Positions 17,599 to 26,121 of a stretch of 64,000 nt of DNA are shown piece by piece (within the stretch, counting starts at the first letter, position 1; the number at the start of each line of letters is the position of its first letter). The stretch spans positions 2,728,001-2,792,000 of the forward strand of contig NZ_CP083439.1 of NCBI RefSeq assembly GCF_021919125.1, written 5' to 3'. The notes below the pieces were generated by a model. The model was given only the letters and a program-made list of their open reading frames with translations. It made no database searches and was not told the DNA's origin. A program made the position numbers and the translations under genes. The DNA comes from Clavibacter sp. A6099. GTDB lineage: Bacteria > Actinomycetota > Actinomycetes > Actinomycetales > Microbacteriaceae.

Positions 17599-18698
17599 TG
17601 GCGACGACCGCACCCTCCCGCACGCGTCCCGTCGCGAGCACCCTCCCCAACTCCCTCACCGCCGGCAAGCTGCACCGGTTCACGGCCCCGGCGATCTTCG
17701 TCGTGTCCTGGCTCGTCATGGCGGCCGTGTTCCTGGTGCTCGAGCTCTCGGGCGCCGCGGACAGCTTCAACGTCGTCGGCACGGCCGTGTTCGGCACGAT
17801 CCTGTTCGGCATCGCGCTGTTCTGCTTCTCGCTCGCCGTGGAGGGCGAGCGGAAGGCGAAGGACCGGGTCATCACGATCCTCGTCACGGTCGCGTTCGTG
17901 CTCGCGCTCATCCCGCTCATCTCGCTCGTGTTCACGGCGGTCACCAACGGCTCCAACCGCTTCGACCCGCTGTTCTTCAACTCGAGCCTCCGCAACGTGG
18001 TGGGCGAGGGCGGTGGCGGTCTCCACGCCATCATCGGCACGCTGATCGTCACGGCCATCGCCGCGGTGATCTCCATCCCCGTCGGCCTGATGGCGGCCAT
18101 CTACCTCGTCGAGTACGGCCGCGGCCGCCTCGCCCGTGCCATCACGTTCTTCGTCGACGTCATGACGGGCATCCCGTCCATCGTCGCGGGCCTCTTCGCC
18201 TACGCGCTGCTGGTGATATTCCTCGGCCCCGGCGTCCGCCTCGGCTTCGGCGGCGCGCTGGCGCTCTCGGTGCTGATGATCCCCGTGGTCGTGCGCAGCG
18301 CCGAGGAGATGCTCAAGCTGGTGCCGAACGAGCTCCGCGAGGCGTCCTACGCGCTCGGCGTGCCGAAGTGGCTGACGATCGTGAAGATCGTGCTGCCCAC
18401 ATCGCTCGCCGGCATCGTCACGGGCGTGATGCTCGCGATCGCCCGCGTCATCGGCGAGACCGCACCGCTCCTCATCGTCGCCGGGTTCACGCAGAGCATG
18501 AACTACAACCCCTTCAAGGACCAGATGATGACCCTGCCGGTGTTCGTGTTCCGGCAGTACGCCGACCAGGGCAGCGACGCGTTCGCCTACGTTGACCGCG
18601 CGTGGACCGGCGCGCTCGTGCTGATCCTCATCGTCATGGTGCTGAACGTCATCGCCCGGCTCATCGCCCGCATCTTCGCCCCCAAGCTCGGCCGCTAG
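17598..18698 (+). CDS. pstA: Phosphate ABC transporter permease PstA
   Basis: A 366-residue membrane protein, longer than enterobacterial PstA (about 296) because of an N-terminal part with two or three extra hydrophobic helices ([37 protein letters not shown]) as is common in actinobacteria. The permease loop is [20 protein letters not shown] and [13 protein letters not shown] follows. The start codon shares its A with the pstC stop, so the two are translated together. It partners PstC in the channel and PstB energises it. Confidence 0.95.
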   Translation: MATTAPSRTRPVASTLPNSLTAGKLHRFTAPAIFVVSWLVMAAVFLVLELSGAADSFNVVGTAVFGTILFGIALFCFSLAVEGERKAKDRVITILVTVAFVLALIPLISLVFTAVTNGSNRFDPLFFNSSLRNVVGEGGGGLHAIIGTLIVTAIAAVISIPVGLMAAIYLVEYGRGRLARAITFFVDVMTGIPSIVAGLFAYALLVIFLGPGVRLGFGGALALSVLMIPVVVRSAEEMLKLVPNELREASYALGVPKWLTIVKIVLPTSLAGIVTGVMLAIARVIGETAPLLIVAGFTQSMNYNPFKDQMMTLPVFVFRQYADQGSDAFAYVDRAWTGALVLILIVMVLNVIARLIARIFAPKLGR

Positions 18699-18741
18699 CA
18701 CCCGCTCCCCCGGCCCACTCACCCGATCGGTAGGAACACCT

Positions 18742-19521
18742 TTGTCCAAGAGCATCGAAGTCAACGACCTGAACGTCTACTACGGCAAGTTCAAGGCGGT
18801 CGAGGACGTCAACCTGCGGATCGAGCCGCGCACCGTCACCGCGTTCATCGGCCCGTCCGGCTGCGGCAAGTCGACCTTCCTCCGCACGCTCAACCGCATG
18901 CACGAGGTGATCCCCGGCGCGTACGTGGAGGGCGAGGTGCTGGTCGACGGCAACGACCTCTACGGCCCCGGTGTCGACCCGGTGCTCGTGCGCCGCCAGG
19001 TCGGCATGGTCTTCCAGCGGCCGAACCCGTTCCCCACCATGTCGATCCGCGACAACGTGCTCGCGGGCGTCAAGCTCAACAACCGCAAGATCTCCAAGTC
19101 GGACGCGGACGCGCTCGTCGAGCAGTCCCTGCAGGGCGCGAACCTCTGGAACGAGGTGAAGGACCGCCTGGCCCTCCCCGGATCCGGCCTCTCGGGCGGC
19201 CAGCAGCAGCGCCTCTGCATCGCCCGCGCCATCGCGGTCCAGCCCGACGTGGTGCTGATGGACGAGCCGTGCTCCGCGCTCGACCCGATCTCCACGCTCG
19301 CCATCGAGGACCTCATCGAGGAGCTCAAGGCGCAGTACACGATCGTCATCGTGACCCACAACATGCAGCAGGCCAGCCGCGTCTCCGACCGCACGGCCTT
19401 CTTCAACATCGCCGGCACCGGCAAGCCCGGCAAGCTCATCGAGTACGACGACACCACCACGATGTTCTCCAAGCCCAGCGTCCAGGCGACCGAGGACTAC
19501 GTGAGCGGCCGCTTCGGCTGA
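18742..19521 (+). CDS. pstB: Phosphate ABC transporter ATP-binding protein PstB
   Basis: A 259-residue ATPase with Walker [10 protein letters not shown] (about 33-41), signature [14 protein letters not shown], Walker B VVLMDEP and switch histidine [19 protein letters not shown] and [10 protein letters not shown] are typical of PstB. The start is TTG at 18742 ([15 protein letters not shown]) preceded by TAGGAA; no ATG fits the conserved N-terminus. It closes the pst operon 43 nt after pstA and is followed by a strong terminator. Confidence 0.97.
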   Translation: MSKSIEVNDLNVYYGKFKAVEDVNLRIEPRTVTAFIGPSGCGKSTFLRTLNRMHEVIPGAYVEGEVLVDGNDLYGPGVDPVLVRRQVGMVFQRPNPFPTMSIRDNVLAGVKLNNRKISKSDADALVEQSLQGANLWNEVKDRLALPGSGLSGGQQQRLCIARAIAVQPDVVLMDEPCSALDPISTLAIEDLIEELKAQYTIVIVTHNMQQASRVSDRTAFFNIAGTGKPGKLIEYDDTTTMFSKPSVQATEDYVSGRFG

Positions 19522-19542
19522 TCCCGACTCCTCGGACGACGA

Positions 19543-19575
19543 AAGGCCCCCGCATCCTCAGGATGCGGGGGCCTT
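19543..19575. terminator. Terminator after pstB, probably shared with rskA
   Basis: A perfect 15-bp stem (AAGGCCCCCGCATCC) with a 3-nt loop. It lies between the convergent ends of pstB and the anti-sigma gene. Confidence 0.88.
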
Positions 19576-19602
19576 GTCTCTGCACTGGCCGTGCGGCGCC
19601 GA

Positions 19603-20466
19603 TCAGGTGCTGGTGACCGCCACGATGGGCTCGGTGGTGGGCTGCTCGGATCCGCCCTCGGGCTCGACCGTTATGGCCACGGTGTCGCCGGGGGTGTAGC
19701 TGCCGTCGAGCACGGCGTGACCCGCCCCGTCCGCGGCCGACATGACGCCGGCGGAGACGGGACCGGATGCACCGACGTACCACATCTGGAGCACGCGGCC
19801 CTCGGGCAGCGGCGACGCGTCGTTCAGGACGACGGCCGTCTTGGCCTCCGATGCGGAGAAGTAGACCGTGGCCGTGCCGCCGCCGACGACGTCGCGCTTG
19901 TCGATGACGACGTCGGACGCCGTGGTGACCCGCTCGTACGCGGAGGCGACCGGTGCCTGCGAGGTGCCGGGGCCACCCACGTTCGTGCCGACGACCACCC
20001 CGCCCACGACGAGCACGACGGCCGCCGCGGCGACGCCGATGAGGGCGCCGGGCTTGCGGAACCAGCGCTCGGAGGCCCGGGCGGATGCGGATCCGAGGCG
20101 CTCGCGCGGAACCGAGGACGATGACGCGGAGGAACCGGGGACAGCGCCCGCGGAGGCCGCGGCACGCAGCTCGGTGACCGGCGCGGGTCGGCGGTCGTCG
20201 TCCGTCGTCGCGGTCGGCGCGACGAGCGGCGGCAGCTGCGGCGTGGCGTCGAGCATGGCCATGATGTCGACCTTGAGGCGCGGCGAGGGATCCACCGGCT
20301 CGGCGGTCCAGGCGAGGTCCGCTGCGGTCGCCCGCAGCTCCGCGACCTCGGCGCGGAGGACGGGGTCGCGCTCGAGGAGGGCCTCGAACTCGGCGGCCTC
20401 CTCGGCGTCGACCGCGCCGAGCGCGTACGCCGCGGTGAGGCTGCGGATGTCGTCGTCGGTGGTCAT
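19603..20466 (-). CDS. rskA: Anti-sigma-K factor, RskA-like
   Basis: A 287-residue membrane-anchored regulator. The N-terminal domain (MTTDDDIRSLTAAYALGA, then AEFEALLERDP) is the cytoplasmic anti-sigma part and lacks the zinc-binding His-Cys motif, as in RskA. One transmembrane helix (LIGVAAAAVVLVVGGVVVG, about 145-163) is followed by an extracytoplasmic RskA domain (VVLNDASPLPEGRVLQMWYV). The ATG overlaps the sigma factor stop by 4 nt (ATGA), the standard arrangement for sigma/anti-sigma pairs. RskA-type factors hold the sigma factor inactive and are cleaved by membrane proteases upon a signal. Confidence 0.88.
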   Translation of the reverse strand: MTTDDDIRSLTAAYALGAVDAEEAAEFEALLERDPVLRAEVAELRATAADLAWTAEPVDPSPRLKVDIMAMLDATPQLPPLVAPTATTDDDRRPAPVTELRAAASAGAVPGSSASSSSVPRERLGSASARASERWFRKPGALIGVAAAAVVLVVGGVVVGTNVGGPGTSQAPVASAYERVTTASDVVIDKRDVVGGGTATVYFSASEAKTAVVLNDASPLPEGRVLQMWYVGASGPVSAGVMSAADGAGHAVLDGSYTPGDTVAITVEPEGGSEQPTTEPIVAVTST

Positions 20467-21065
20467 GATGCGACCCCCATCTCGTCGCGCAGGCGGATCA
20501 TGCCGTCGCGCAGGCGTGTCTTCACGGTGCCGATGGGCACGTCGAGCATCGACGCGACCTCGCTGTGGCTGTAGCCGCCGTAGTAGGCGAGGGAGACGGC
20601 CTGGCGCTGGATCTCGGTGAGCTTCGTCATGGCCTTCTTGACCCTCTCGTGCTCGATGCTGATCTCGACGGTCTCGGAGACATGGTCGTAGCCGTTCTCG
20701 TGGTCGCGGATGCCGATGCGGACATCGCGGTCGCGGCTGGACTGGGAGGCGCGCACGCGGTCGACCGCGCGGCGGTGGGCCATGGTGAGCACCCACGTGG
20801 TCGCTGCGCCCTTGGCGGGATCGAAGCGCGAAGCGGACTGCCAGATCTCCAGGAAGATCTCCTGCGTGACCTCCTCCGACTGCGCGTGGTCGACGAGGAG
20901 TCGGCGGACGAGTCCGAGGACGCGGGGAGCGAGCTGGTCGTAGAGCTCCGAGAAGGCACGCCGGTCGCCCTGGGCGACGCGGCCGAGGAGCGACTCCTTC
21001 GACTCGGGGTCCGCCGGCCCTGGGAGGTCGGGACGCTCGATCGATGAAGGCACGAGCCCCAGCAT
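20463..21065 (-). CDS. sigK: ECF RNA polymerase sigma factor, SigK-like
   Basis: A 200-residue ECF sigma factor. Region 2 is seen as DRRAFSELYDQLAPRVLGLVRR and SEEVTQEIFLEIWQSASRFDP; region 4 as LTEIQRQAVSLAYYGGYSHSEVASMLDVPIGTVKTRLRDGM. The ATG at 21065 was chosen because it leaves about 25 residues before region 2; the frame is open upstream, with another ATG at 21089 having equally poor ribosome sites. It is read with rskA and is convergent with pst. Controlled regulon unknown; in mycobacteria SigK drives secreted antigen genes. Confidence 0.88.
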   Translation of the reverse strand: MLGLVPSSIERPDLPGPADPESKESLLGRVAQGDRRAFSELYDQLAPRVLGLVRRLLVDHAQSEEVTQEIFLEIWQSASRFDPAKGAATTWVLTMAHRRAVDRVRASQSSRDRDVRIGIRDHENGYDHVSETVEISIEHERVKKAMTKLTEIQRQAVSLAYYGGYSHSEVASMLDVPIGTVKTRLRDGMIRLRDEMGVAS

Positions 21066-21621
21066 CTCAGACCCGCGAGCGAACCGCATGCAGGCAGGGC
21101 GGGGCCCGCCTGGCCTGGGTGGTGCTGCGGGGAGGTCATGTGGTGCTTTCCGGTCGTGGTGCGGATGGATGGGGAGCCGATCCGCGGGCATGCGGTGCCC
21201 CGCATCAGCCGGGATCCCGCGGTGCGGGACATCTGGGATGGCCGGGCGGCCTGCCACGCGGGCAGGACCCGACCGATGCGGGTCGCACCCTCGCGGGTGA
21301 CGGATGAGAGGCGGGTGAGCGCCTCACGATGACTCTTCGGCGCGAGTCGCGTCACGGATTGGTCACAGACCGTGGGGATTCGGCGGCGCGGACGCGGGGA
21401 GCTCGGCCGCTCGCACGGGGGCCGTCCCTCCGCGGAGGAGGGGAAGGGAGATGAGGAGCCGGGCCGCAGGACGCCTCTCGGCGCGAGGCCGCTCGGAGCG
21501 GCGAATATTGGTACCCGGGAGTACTGCGGCCCGACCAGGATCCACTGTAACCGAGTCGGCGCGGGCTGTCGTCCCGGGGATCGCGCTCACAGTGAACGGG
21601 CGGATCCGCGGGCGGGACGGG
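21066..21621. other. Gene-free interval upstream of sigK
   Basis: About 556 bp with no convincing reading frame on either strand. The promoter of sigK must lie here; I could not point to a convincing -35/-10 pair. No hairpin or repeat of note was seen. Confidence 0.4.
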
Positions 21622-22254
21622 TCAGTCGAGGCGGTCGCTCCGCCAGAGCCGGGCGCACTGCACGAGGTCGGCGGCCATCTGCGAGAGGCGCAGGGCGCGC
21701 GTGGTGAGGTCGCCCGCGCGCTCGGGCGACGCCGTCGCGTCGAGGTCGTCCGCGACGCTCGTGGCGCCGAGGGCGGCCAGCCGGCTGAACGCGCCCGCGC
21801 GGTCGAGGGCCACCGCGAAGTCGCCCGTGAAGAGGCCGCGGAGGATGCTGTCGGCGAGCTCGACGATCTCCGCCGGACCGGTCGGCGCGGTGGCGCCGGC
21901 GACGACGGGGTCGATGGTCGTGGCCACGTCGGTGCCGCGCTGGTAGAGGAGGCTGATGCCGTCGGGGTCCTGCCGGATGAGCGCGCGCATCAGGTACAGC
22001 CGCCAGAGCGCGCCCGGCAGGCTGCGCGGGCTGGCGCGCGACCACAGCTCGGCGACCGCGTCGATGCCGTGCTCGTCGGTGTACGCGATGAGGCGCTCGA
22101 CGACCGCGGGGTCCGGATCCGCCCTCACGCGCGCCAGCAGGGCCCACGCGGTCTCGTGGGCCACGCGGCTGATCGTGGCGGGGTCTTCGCCGCCGAGCAT
22201 GCTCTCGAACTTGGCCCCGGAGAACTTGGTGGGCTTGTGGTATTCGCCGGACAT
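21622..22254 (-). CDS. Conserved hypothetical cytosolic protein
   Basis: A 210-residue, mostly helical protein beginning MSGEYHKPTKFSGAKFE. No signal peptide or membrane helix is present. Helix-rich stretches such as ALWRLYLMRALIRQD and ADSILRGLFTGDFAVALDR suggest an all-alpha fold; conserved-looking charged residues do not match a catalytic motif I know. The ATG at 22254 was preferred over one 24 codons earlier because the upstream segment is Arg/Gly-rich and unlike the rest. It ends 556 bp from sigK and is divergent from the tRNA-Lys gene. Function unknown. Confidence 0.65.
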   Translation of the reverse strand: MSGEYHKPTKFSGAKFESMLGGEDPATISRVAHETAWALLARVRADPDPAVVERLIAYTDEHGIDAVAELWSRASPRSLPGALWRLYLMRALIRQDPDGISLLYQRGTDVATTIDPVVAGATAPTGPAEIVELADSILRGLFTGDFAVALDRAGAFSRLAALGATSVADDLDATASPERAGDLTTRALRLSQMAADLVQCARLWRSDRLD

Positions 22255-22337
22255 CCCGGCAAGCGTACGCCGGACGGATCCTCCCGAGCGGCCTCGCGCG
22301 ACGTCGCCCCGCTCCGAGGCGGCCACCGTCCATCCCG

Positions 22338-22343
22338 TAGCAT
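22338..22343 (+). promoter_or_regulatory. Possible -10 hexamer of tRNA-Lys
   Basis: TAGCAT ends 9 nt before the first base of the tRNA, the expected distance if transcription starts at or near the mature 5' end. Confidence 0.35.
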
Positions 22344-22352
22344 CGTTGACGC

Positions 22353-22425
22353 GGGCCTCTAGCTCAGTTGGTAGAGCAAGGGACTTTTAATCCCTGGGTC
22401 GTCGGTTCGAGCCCGACGGGGCCCA
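22353..22425 (+). tRNA. tRNA-Lys (anticodon UUU)
   Basis: A full cloverleaf: acceptor GGGCCTC with GGGGCCC (one G-T pair), D arm GCTC/GAGC, anticodon stem AGGGA/TCCCT around CTTTTAA, variable loop GGGTC, T arm GTCGG/CCGAC with TTCGAGC loop, discriminator A. The encoded 3' end continues CCC, so CCA is not fully encoded. The 3' half is the attachment site of the element that follows, and the gene is kept whole after insertion. Confidence 0.95.
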
Positions 22426-22427
22426 CC
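22384..22427 (+). repeat. attL: 44-bp attachment repeat within tRNA-Lys
   Basis: The sequence from the anticodon loop to the end of the tRNA is repeated at 32641-32684 in the same orientation, with one mismatch out of 44. The mismatch falls at the first base of the T stem: G here, so that the stem pairs, and A in the distal copy. Confidence 0.9.
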
Positions 22428-22485
22428 CTCATCGTTGCTGGTCACACGCGCATCACGCGCTCGAGAGCTGATGCCCGAACCGGGG

Positions 22486-22507
22486 ACGGGGAGCAGACGG
22501 GGAGCAG
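22486..22507 (+). repeat. Left pair of 11-bp direct repeats (probable integrase arm sites)
   Basis: ACGGGGAGCAG occurs twice in tandem (22486-22496 and 22497-22507), 59 bp inside the left attachment repeat. The same pair, in the same orientation, occurs near the right end at 32490-32511. Confidence 0.6.
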
Positions 22508-22579
22508 ACGGCAGCGTCGGCTCCACGCGGTTCACGCACGCGCATGTATCGATCCCACCGCCACACGGGGGAACGACGA

Positions 22580-22619
22580 GAGCCCCCCGAGCGCCCGATC
22601 AAGGGCGCCCAGGGGGCTC
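22580..22619. terminator. Terminator at the left end of the element
   Basis: Long hairpin: GAGCCCCC with GGGGGCTC as outer stem and GCGCCC with GGGCGC as inner stem around GATCAA. It lies 79 nt past the end of the holin-like gene and would end the leftward transcript before the tRNA. Confidence 0.75.
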
Positions 22620-22698
22620 ATGACGTCAATGGCCGTGCAGGCAGCTGCCGACCGGACGGCGCCTCGGCAGGGGACGGACACGTGCGGGGCGGCGAGCG

Positions 22699-23028
22699 TC
22701 AGCTGCGGCTGTCGCCGTCACCGCTTCCCGTGCCCACCTGGACGGCGAGCGCATCAGCGGAGCGCTTCGTGATCAGCGCGTACGAGGCCTGGGAGATGAC
22801 GATCGCCAGGAGGACCAGAGCTGGCCAGTCGGGGAGGGGATCACCCATCCACCAGGAGAACAGGACCACCGCGATCGCGAGGACGATCGCGACCACCACG
22901 GCGATGCCCTTCTTGAGCTTCGCCGGCCACCGGGGGTCGATGGCCACGGCCGTCGCGAAGGGCGCGAAGAAGTTGAGGAGGACGAGGATGCCGATCGGGA
23001 TGGTCGGGATGGAGATGTCGTCGTTCAT
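22699..23028 (-). CDS. Holin-like small membrane protein
   Basis: A 109-residue protein with three hydrophobic segments: IGILVLLNFFAPFATAVAI (about 12-30), GIAVVVAIVLAIAVVLFSWW (about 41-60) and WPALVLLAIVISQASYALI (about 68-86), and a short charged tail. Size, topology and position as the last gene after two peptidoglycan hydrolases fit a phage holin, which forms pores that release the lysins. Sequence alone does not prove holin function. The start MNDDISIPTIPIG has no strong ribosome site but the frame is clean. A terminator follows. Confidence 0.65.
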   Translation of the reverse strand: MNDDISIPTIPIGILVLLNFFAPFATAVAIDPRWPAKLKKGIAVVVAIVLAIAVVLFSWWMGDPLPDWPALVLLAIVISQASYALITKRSADALAVQVGTGSGDGDSRS

Positions 23029-23334
23029 GGGGCCTTCTCGAGGGGGCGGTGATGGGCGTGCGGAGAGGTGAGGACGCGCCCGCTCCTCTGCGAGCGGAGC
23101 CGGGTCGTCGCGCGATCGCCCGGAGGACGGCGGCGCGCGGGGCTCGTGATGATGAGGTGCCCGAAGACGCGGATCGCGTCATCGGGCGCCCGGGTGCCGG
23201 CGCCGGGATGCCGGGCACCCCGGCCGGCAGGCCGGCACGATCGCCGGGTCACGTCAGGACGCGCCCGCCATCCCCTCCGCGGACCACCCGTCGAGGTGCT
23301 CCGCGGAGGCGATGCCACGGGCTGGTCGGACGGA
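23029..23334. other. Gene-free interval with hairpins
   Basis: About 306 bp between the coiled-coil gene and the holin-like gene. It holds a strong imperfect hairpin at 23192-23220 (GGGTGCCGG against CCGGGCACCC) followed by further CCGGC inverted repeats up to about 23240. This may be a terminator for the coiled-coil gene. No reading frame is convincing. Confidence 0.4.
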
Positions 23335-23604
23335 TCAGCCCTGGGCGGGCGCCTTGTAGGCGGGCGCGCGCACCTCCGCCGACACGATGCCCTGCTTCTT
23401 CTGCAGCTCGTCGACCTTCCGCTCGGTGCGGTCGGCCTGGTCGCCCATCCACCCCTGCTTCTTCAGGAGCTCGTTGACCTTGTTGACCGTGTCGACGACG
23501 ACGTTCTCGACGTTGATCAGGCGGGCGTCCATCCGGTCGGCCTGCTCGCGCTGCCAGGTCTGGTACTTGAGGATGTCCGCCAGGGTGTCATCGGTGCTTG
23601 CCAT
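23335..23604 (-). CDS. Coiled-coil protein, free duplicate of the M15 peptidase tail
   Basis: An 89-residue protein (MASTDDTLADILKYQTWQRE at the start, RAPAYKAPAQG at the end). Residues 8-89 match residues 154-235 of the neighbouring M15 peptidase nearly throughout; differences cluster at the middle (NELLKKQ against GEATKKL). The DNA is also nearly the same, so this is a recent duplication. Heptad-like charged helices (RLINVENVVVDTVNK, ADRTERKVDELQKK) suggest a coiled coil. The ATG at 23604 begins where homology begins. Likely an oligomerisation or wall/phage-component binding module; function not known. Confidence 0.7.
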   Translation of the reverse strand: MASTDDTLADILKYQTWQREQADRMDARLINVENVVVDTVNKVNELLKKQGWMGDQADRTERKVDELQKKQGIVSAEVRAPAYKAPAQG

Positions 23605-23861
23605 GTTGTTCCACTCATCTCTTGTTGGTTTCTTGCGGGGAATGCCGGCGGGCGCGATGTCGCGCCTCGCCGCTGGGGTTCGTTCCGGACTCGGTCGCGA
23701 CGTCCTGAACGCTGTGGGAGCCACGACGCGGCGCGGCGCGGCCGATCATCGGTGCGCCGGGGTGCGAGGGGGATCCGGCGACCGGGGCCGACGTCATGTG
23801 CGCCGCCGAGGTCGCGTCAGGCGCTGTGCCCGAACGCGCGTGGCGCACCTGGTCGAGCGCG

Positions 23862-24569
23862 TCAGCCCTGCGCGGGCGCCTTGTAGGCGGGAGCGCGCAC
23901 CTCGGCCGACACGATGCCCAGCTTCTTCTCGAGCTCGTCGTACTTCCGCTCGGTCCGGTCGGCCTGGTCGCCCATCCAGCCCAGCTTCTTCGTCGCCTCG
24001 CCCGCCTTGTTGACCACGTCGACGACGACGTTCTCGACGTTGATCAGACGAGCGTCCATCCGATCGGCCTGCTCGCGCTGCCACGTCTGGTACTTGAGGA
24101 AGTCCGCGACGGCGGGTCCGGGGTTCGCGCGGTGCTCCCACTCGTTACCGGTCGCCCGGATCTGGGGGTTGCCGACGTAGACGTAGTGCCACGCCTCGCC
24201 GCGCGGGTTGGTCGCCGACTTCGTCGCAGCGCCCTGGACGTTGTTGAAGCCGTATAGCCGCGCGATGTTGTCGAAGATCCCGTGCCGGGGGTTGTCGTAC
24301 GAGGCGACGCCGGACGCGACGTCGACCGCGACTCCGAGCCCGTGGTTCGACGTCCCCGGCCTGGCCGCGGTTCCGGCCGGCATGGTGTTCCAGTAGTGCT
24401 GCTGCGTCGCGATCGAGCGGAACGCCTCCGAGAGCTTCGGACGTTCGCCGATCTCGCGCCAGAACGCGGCGAGGATCGCGCGCATCTGGTATGCGGCCTC
24501 GCGGACGAGGAGGTGCCCGTCGATGACCTCGACGAGGTCGAAGTCCTCGGCATATCCGTTGCGGGCCAT
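23862..24569 (-). CDS. Peptidase M15-like endolysin (VanY-type) with coiled-coil tail
   Basis: A 235-residue protein. The N-terminal domain has the M15 zinc site: SNHGLGVAVDV (His76 and Asp83) and EAWHYV (Glu125 as base, His128 as third ligand). Such enzymes cut D-Ala-D-Ala or the peptide cross-links of peptidoglycan. Residues 153-235 form a coiled-coil tail that is duplicated as a separate gene downstream. The ATG at 24569 was chosen because it overlaps the stop of a small upstream frame (TGATG). Its place between an M23 hydrolase and a holin-like gene supports a lysis role. Confidence 0.82.
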   Translation of the reverse strand: MARNGYAEDFDLVEVIDGHLLVREAAYQMRAILAAFWREIGERPKLSEAFRSIATQQHYWNTMPAGTAARPGTSNHGLGVAVDVASGVASYDNPRHGIFDNIARLYGFNNVQGAATKSATNPRGEAWHYVYVGNPQIRATGNEWEHRANPGPAVADFLKYQTWQREQADRMDARLINVENVVVDVVNKAGEATKKLGWMGDQADRTERKYDELEKKLGIVSAEVRAPAYKAPAQG

Positions 24570-24625
24570 CAGGCGGCCCCGACTTCGGTCGATGCGAGCA
24601 TCCCTGTGGATCTGATAGCGGCCAT
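24569..24625 (-). CDS. Possible 18-residue leader peptide coupled to the M15 gene
   Basis: A small frame (MAAIRSTGMLASTEVGAA) has GGAAGG 7 nt before its ATG, better than the site in front of the M15 gene. Its TGA shares a base with the M15 ATG, so translation of the peptide could deliver ribosomes to the peptidase gene. There is no evidence that the peptide itself has a function. Confidence 0.3.
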   Translation of the reverse strand: MAAIRSTGMLASTEVGAA

Positions 24626-24791
24626 GAGCGGTCACCTTCCTGCGCTGTCGCGCGATTTCTTCTCGAGCTGGTTGGGGCGGATGTGGGGGCCGGCACAGGG
24701 CCTGTCGGACAGGCACCGGTCGGCGGACGGGGCGTGAGGGGTGCGCGGGGTCCGCGGGGTCCGCGGCCCGTGGAGGGGAAGCCGGGGAGAT

Positions 24792-24816
24792 GCGGGTCCT
24801 CCCGCGGAGGACCCGC
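24792..24816. terminator. Hairpin after the M23 gene
   Basis: A perfect 11-bp stem (GCGGGTCCTCC) with a 3-nt loop, 28 nt past the stop of the M23 gene on the minus strand. Confidence 0.65.
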
Positions 24817-24844
24817 GCGGTCATGCGCGCGGTGCCGGAGCGGG

Positions 24845-25771
24845 TCAGGCCCTCGGCCGGCGCGCCTGCTCGTCGGTGAACGCCGTGGCGAGCCGAGCGA
24901 CCTCGTCGTCGGAGAGCTCGCCGACGGAGGACGCCACGATCGGGGCGAGACGCGCGGCGACAGCCGCTCCGAGCTCCGCCCCATCGAGGTCGGGACGATC
25001 GCCGTCCCCCTTGAGGAAGTCGACGAACTTCTGCGTGTAGCCGACCCAGTCGCGCCACGGGGTGAGCTTCGGAGCCCCGGTCTCGTCGACCTCCCCGGCA
25101 CGCACGATCGGCGTGTCGAGGATCCGGTCGGGCAGCTCACGGAGCAGCTCGTCTCGTCGGGCGGCGTCCGACACCTCGTTGTAGCGGAGGAGGTCGCCGG
25201 CTTTAGTCGGCGTCCCGGATGCGGCGTTCACGAGCAGGATGTTCCACACCGTCTCTGCGGACTTCTGCGCGATGCGGTTCATCTGGGCTTCTGTGATGTC
25301 GGCCATGTCGTTCCCGTCCGTGTCGATGGGGTGCGTGTCGCCACCTGAGGCGGTGGTCGCGGAGTAGTGCGCGAGCGGATCGCGGAGGTTCGCGTCGACG
25401 GTCGCGGTGCCGACCCAGAGCTGGTGGTGCACGTGGACGCCGACGGCCCAGGCGTTGCCCGTGTCGCCTGCGACGCCGATCTGCTGCCCTTCGGCGACGC
25501 GAGCCCCCACGCTCACGGACGGCGCGCGGTCGAGGTGGGCGCACAGGGTGGTCCACCCGTTGTCATGGCGGATGGTGATGTTGTGGCCGAAGCCGATCTG
25601 GCGATCCATGTTCGAACCGATGCCCACCACGAGGCCGGGACCGGAGGCGTGCACCGGGGTCCCACGACCGACGTAGTAGTCGAATCCGCGGTGGCCGAAG
25701 GGGTTGCCCGTCCGCCACGACTTGAATGCGCCGATAGTCCTGCTGCTCCAGGAATCGACCGGATGCCGCAT
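24845..25771 (-). CDS. M23 (LytM-type) peptidoglycan hydrolase, probable endolysin
   Basis: A 308-residue protein. Residues 1-135 are an M23 domain with the zinc site HRGFD (His27, Asp31) and HVHH (His113, His115), plus AHLD (His79) as the catalytic neighbour. The C-terminal 170 residues are helical (ITEAQMNRIAQKSAETVW, LTPWRDWVGYTQKFVDFL, ELSDDEVARLATAFTD) and look like a phage-type binding or oligomerisation region. GGGAGG lies 6 nt before the ATG. There is no signal peptide, consistent with release by a holin. It is the first of the lysis-type genes on the minus strand. Confidence 0.82.
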   Translation of the reverse strand: MRHPVDSWSSRTIGAFKSWRTGNPFGHRGFDYYVGRGTPVHASGPGLVVGIGSNMDRQIGFGHNITIRHDNGWTTLCAHLDRAPSVSVGARVAEGQQIGVAGDTGNAWAVGVHVHHQLWVGTATVDANLRDPLAHYSATTASGGDTHPIDTDGNDMADITEAQMNRIAQKSAETVWNILLVNAASGTPTKAGDLLRYNEVSDAARRDELLRELPDRILDTPIVRAGEVDETGAPKLTPWRDWVGYTQKFVDFLKGDGDRPDLDGAELGAAVAARLAPIVASSVGELSDDEVARLATAFTDEQARRPRA

Positions 25772-26121
25772 GGGTGCCTCCCGGGCTGGGTGGATGGGGC
25801 GTTCCTGCCGAGCCGGCGCCTGGTGGGGTCATGGCTCGCGGCCGGTGCATCCGCGCTGGACACGAGGTGCACCGGGAGAGCCGCTCATGTGCGCGCGTCC
25901 GGAGGCAGGAAGAGCGGGGACCGGTCTCACAGGATCCCGCCTCCTGACACGCGCCCCGCACGAGAGCGTGCGGCGGACGTGGGGGCAGGGGCGTGATCCG
26001 CACCCGGGTTCATGGCCGGCACAGGGACCTCGACGGTGACGCGCGATGCGCGCGTCTCCCGAACCGGGCCGTGGTGCCTTTCTTGCCTAATCTCCATCTG
26101 TGGGGTGACGCCACGGGTCTG
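25772..26121. other. Gene-free interval upstream of the lysis genes
   Basis: About 350 bp with no convincing frame. It probably contains the promoter for the M23-to-holin genes. One 7-bp hairpin (CCGCACG/CGTGCGG, 25956-25973) may end the upstream HTH gene. In an ordinary phage the structural genes would lie at about this place. Confidence 0.4.

Noticed and set aside
21160-21245. SigK-type promoter upstream of sigK (CCATCC on the minus strand with a partial -10)
   Set aside because: CCATCC occurs more than once here by chance and the matching -10 parts (CGGGAT and others) fit poorly.
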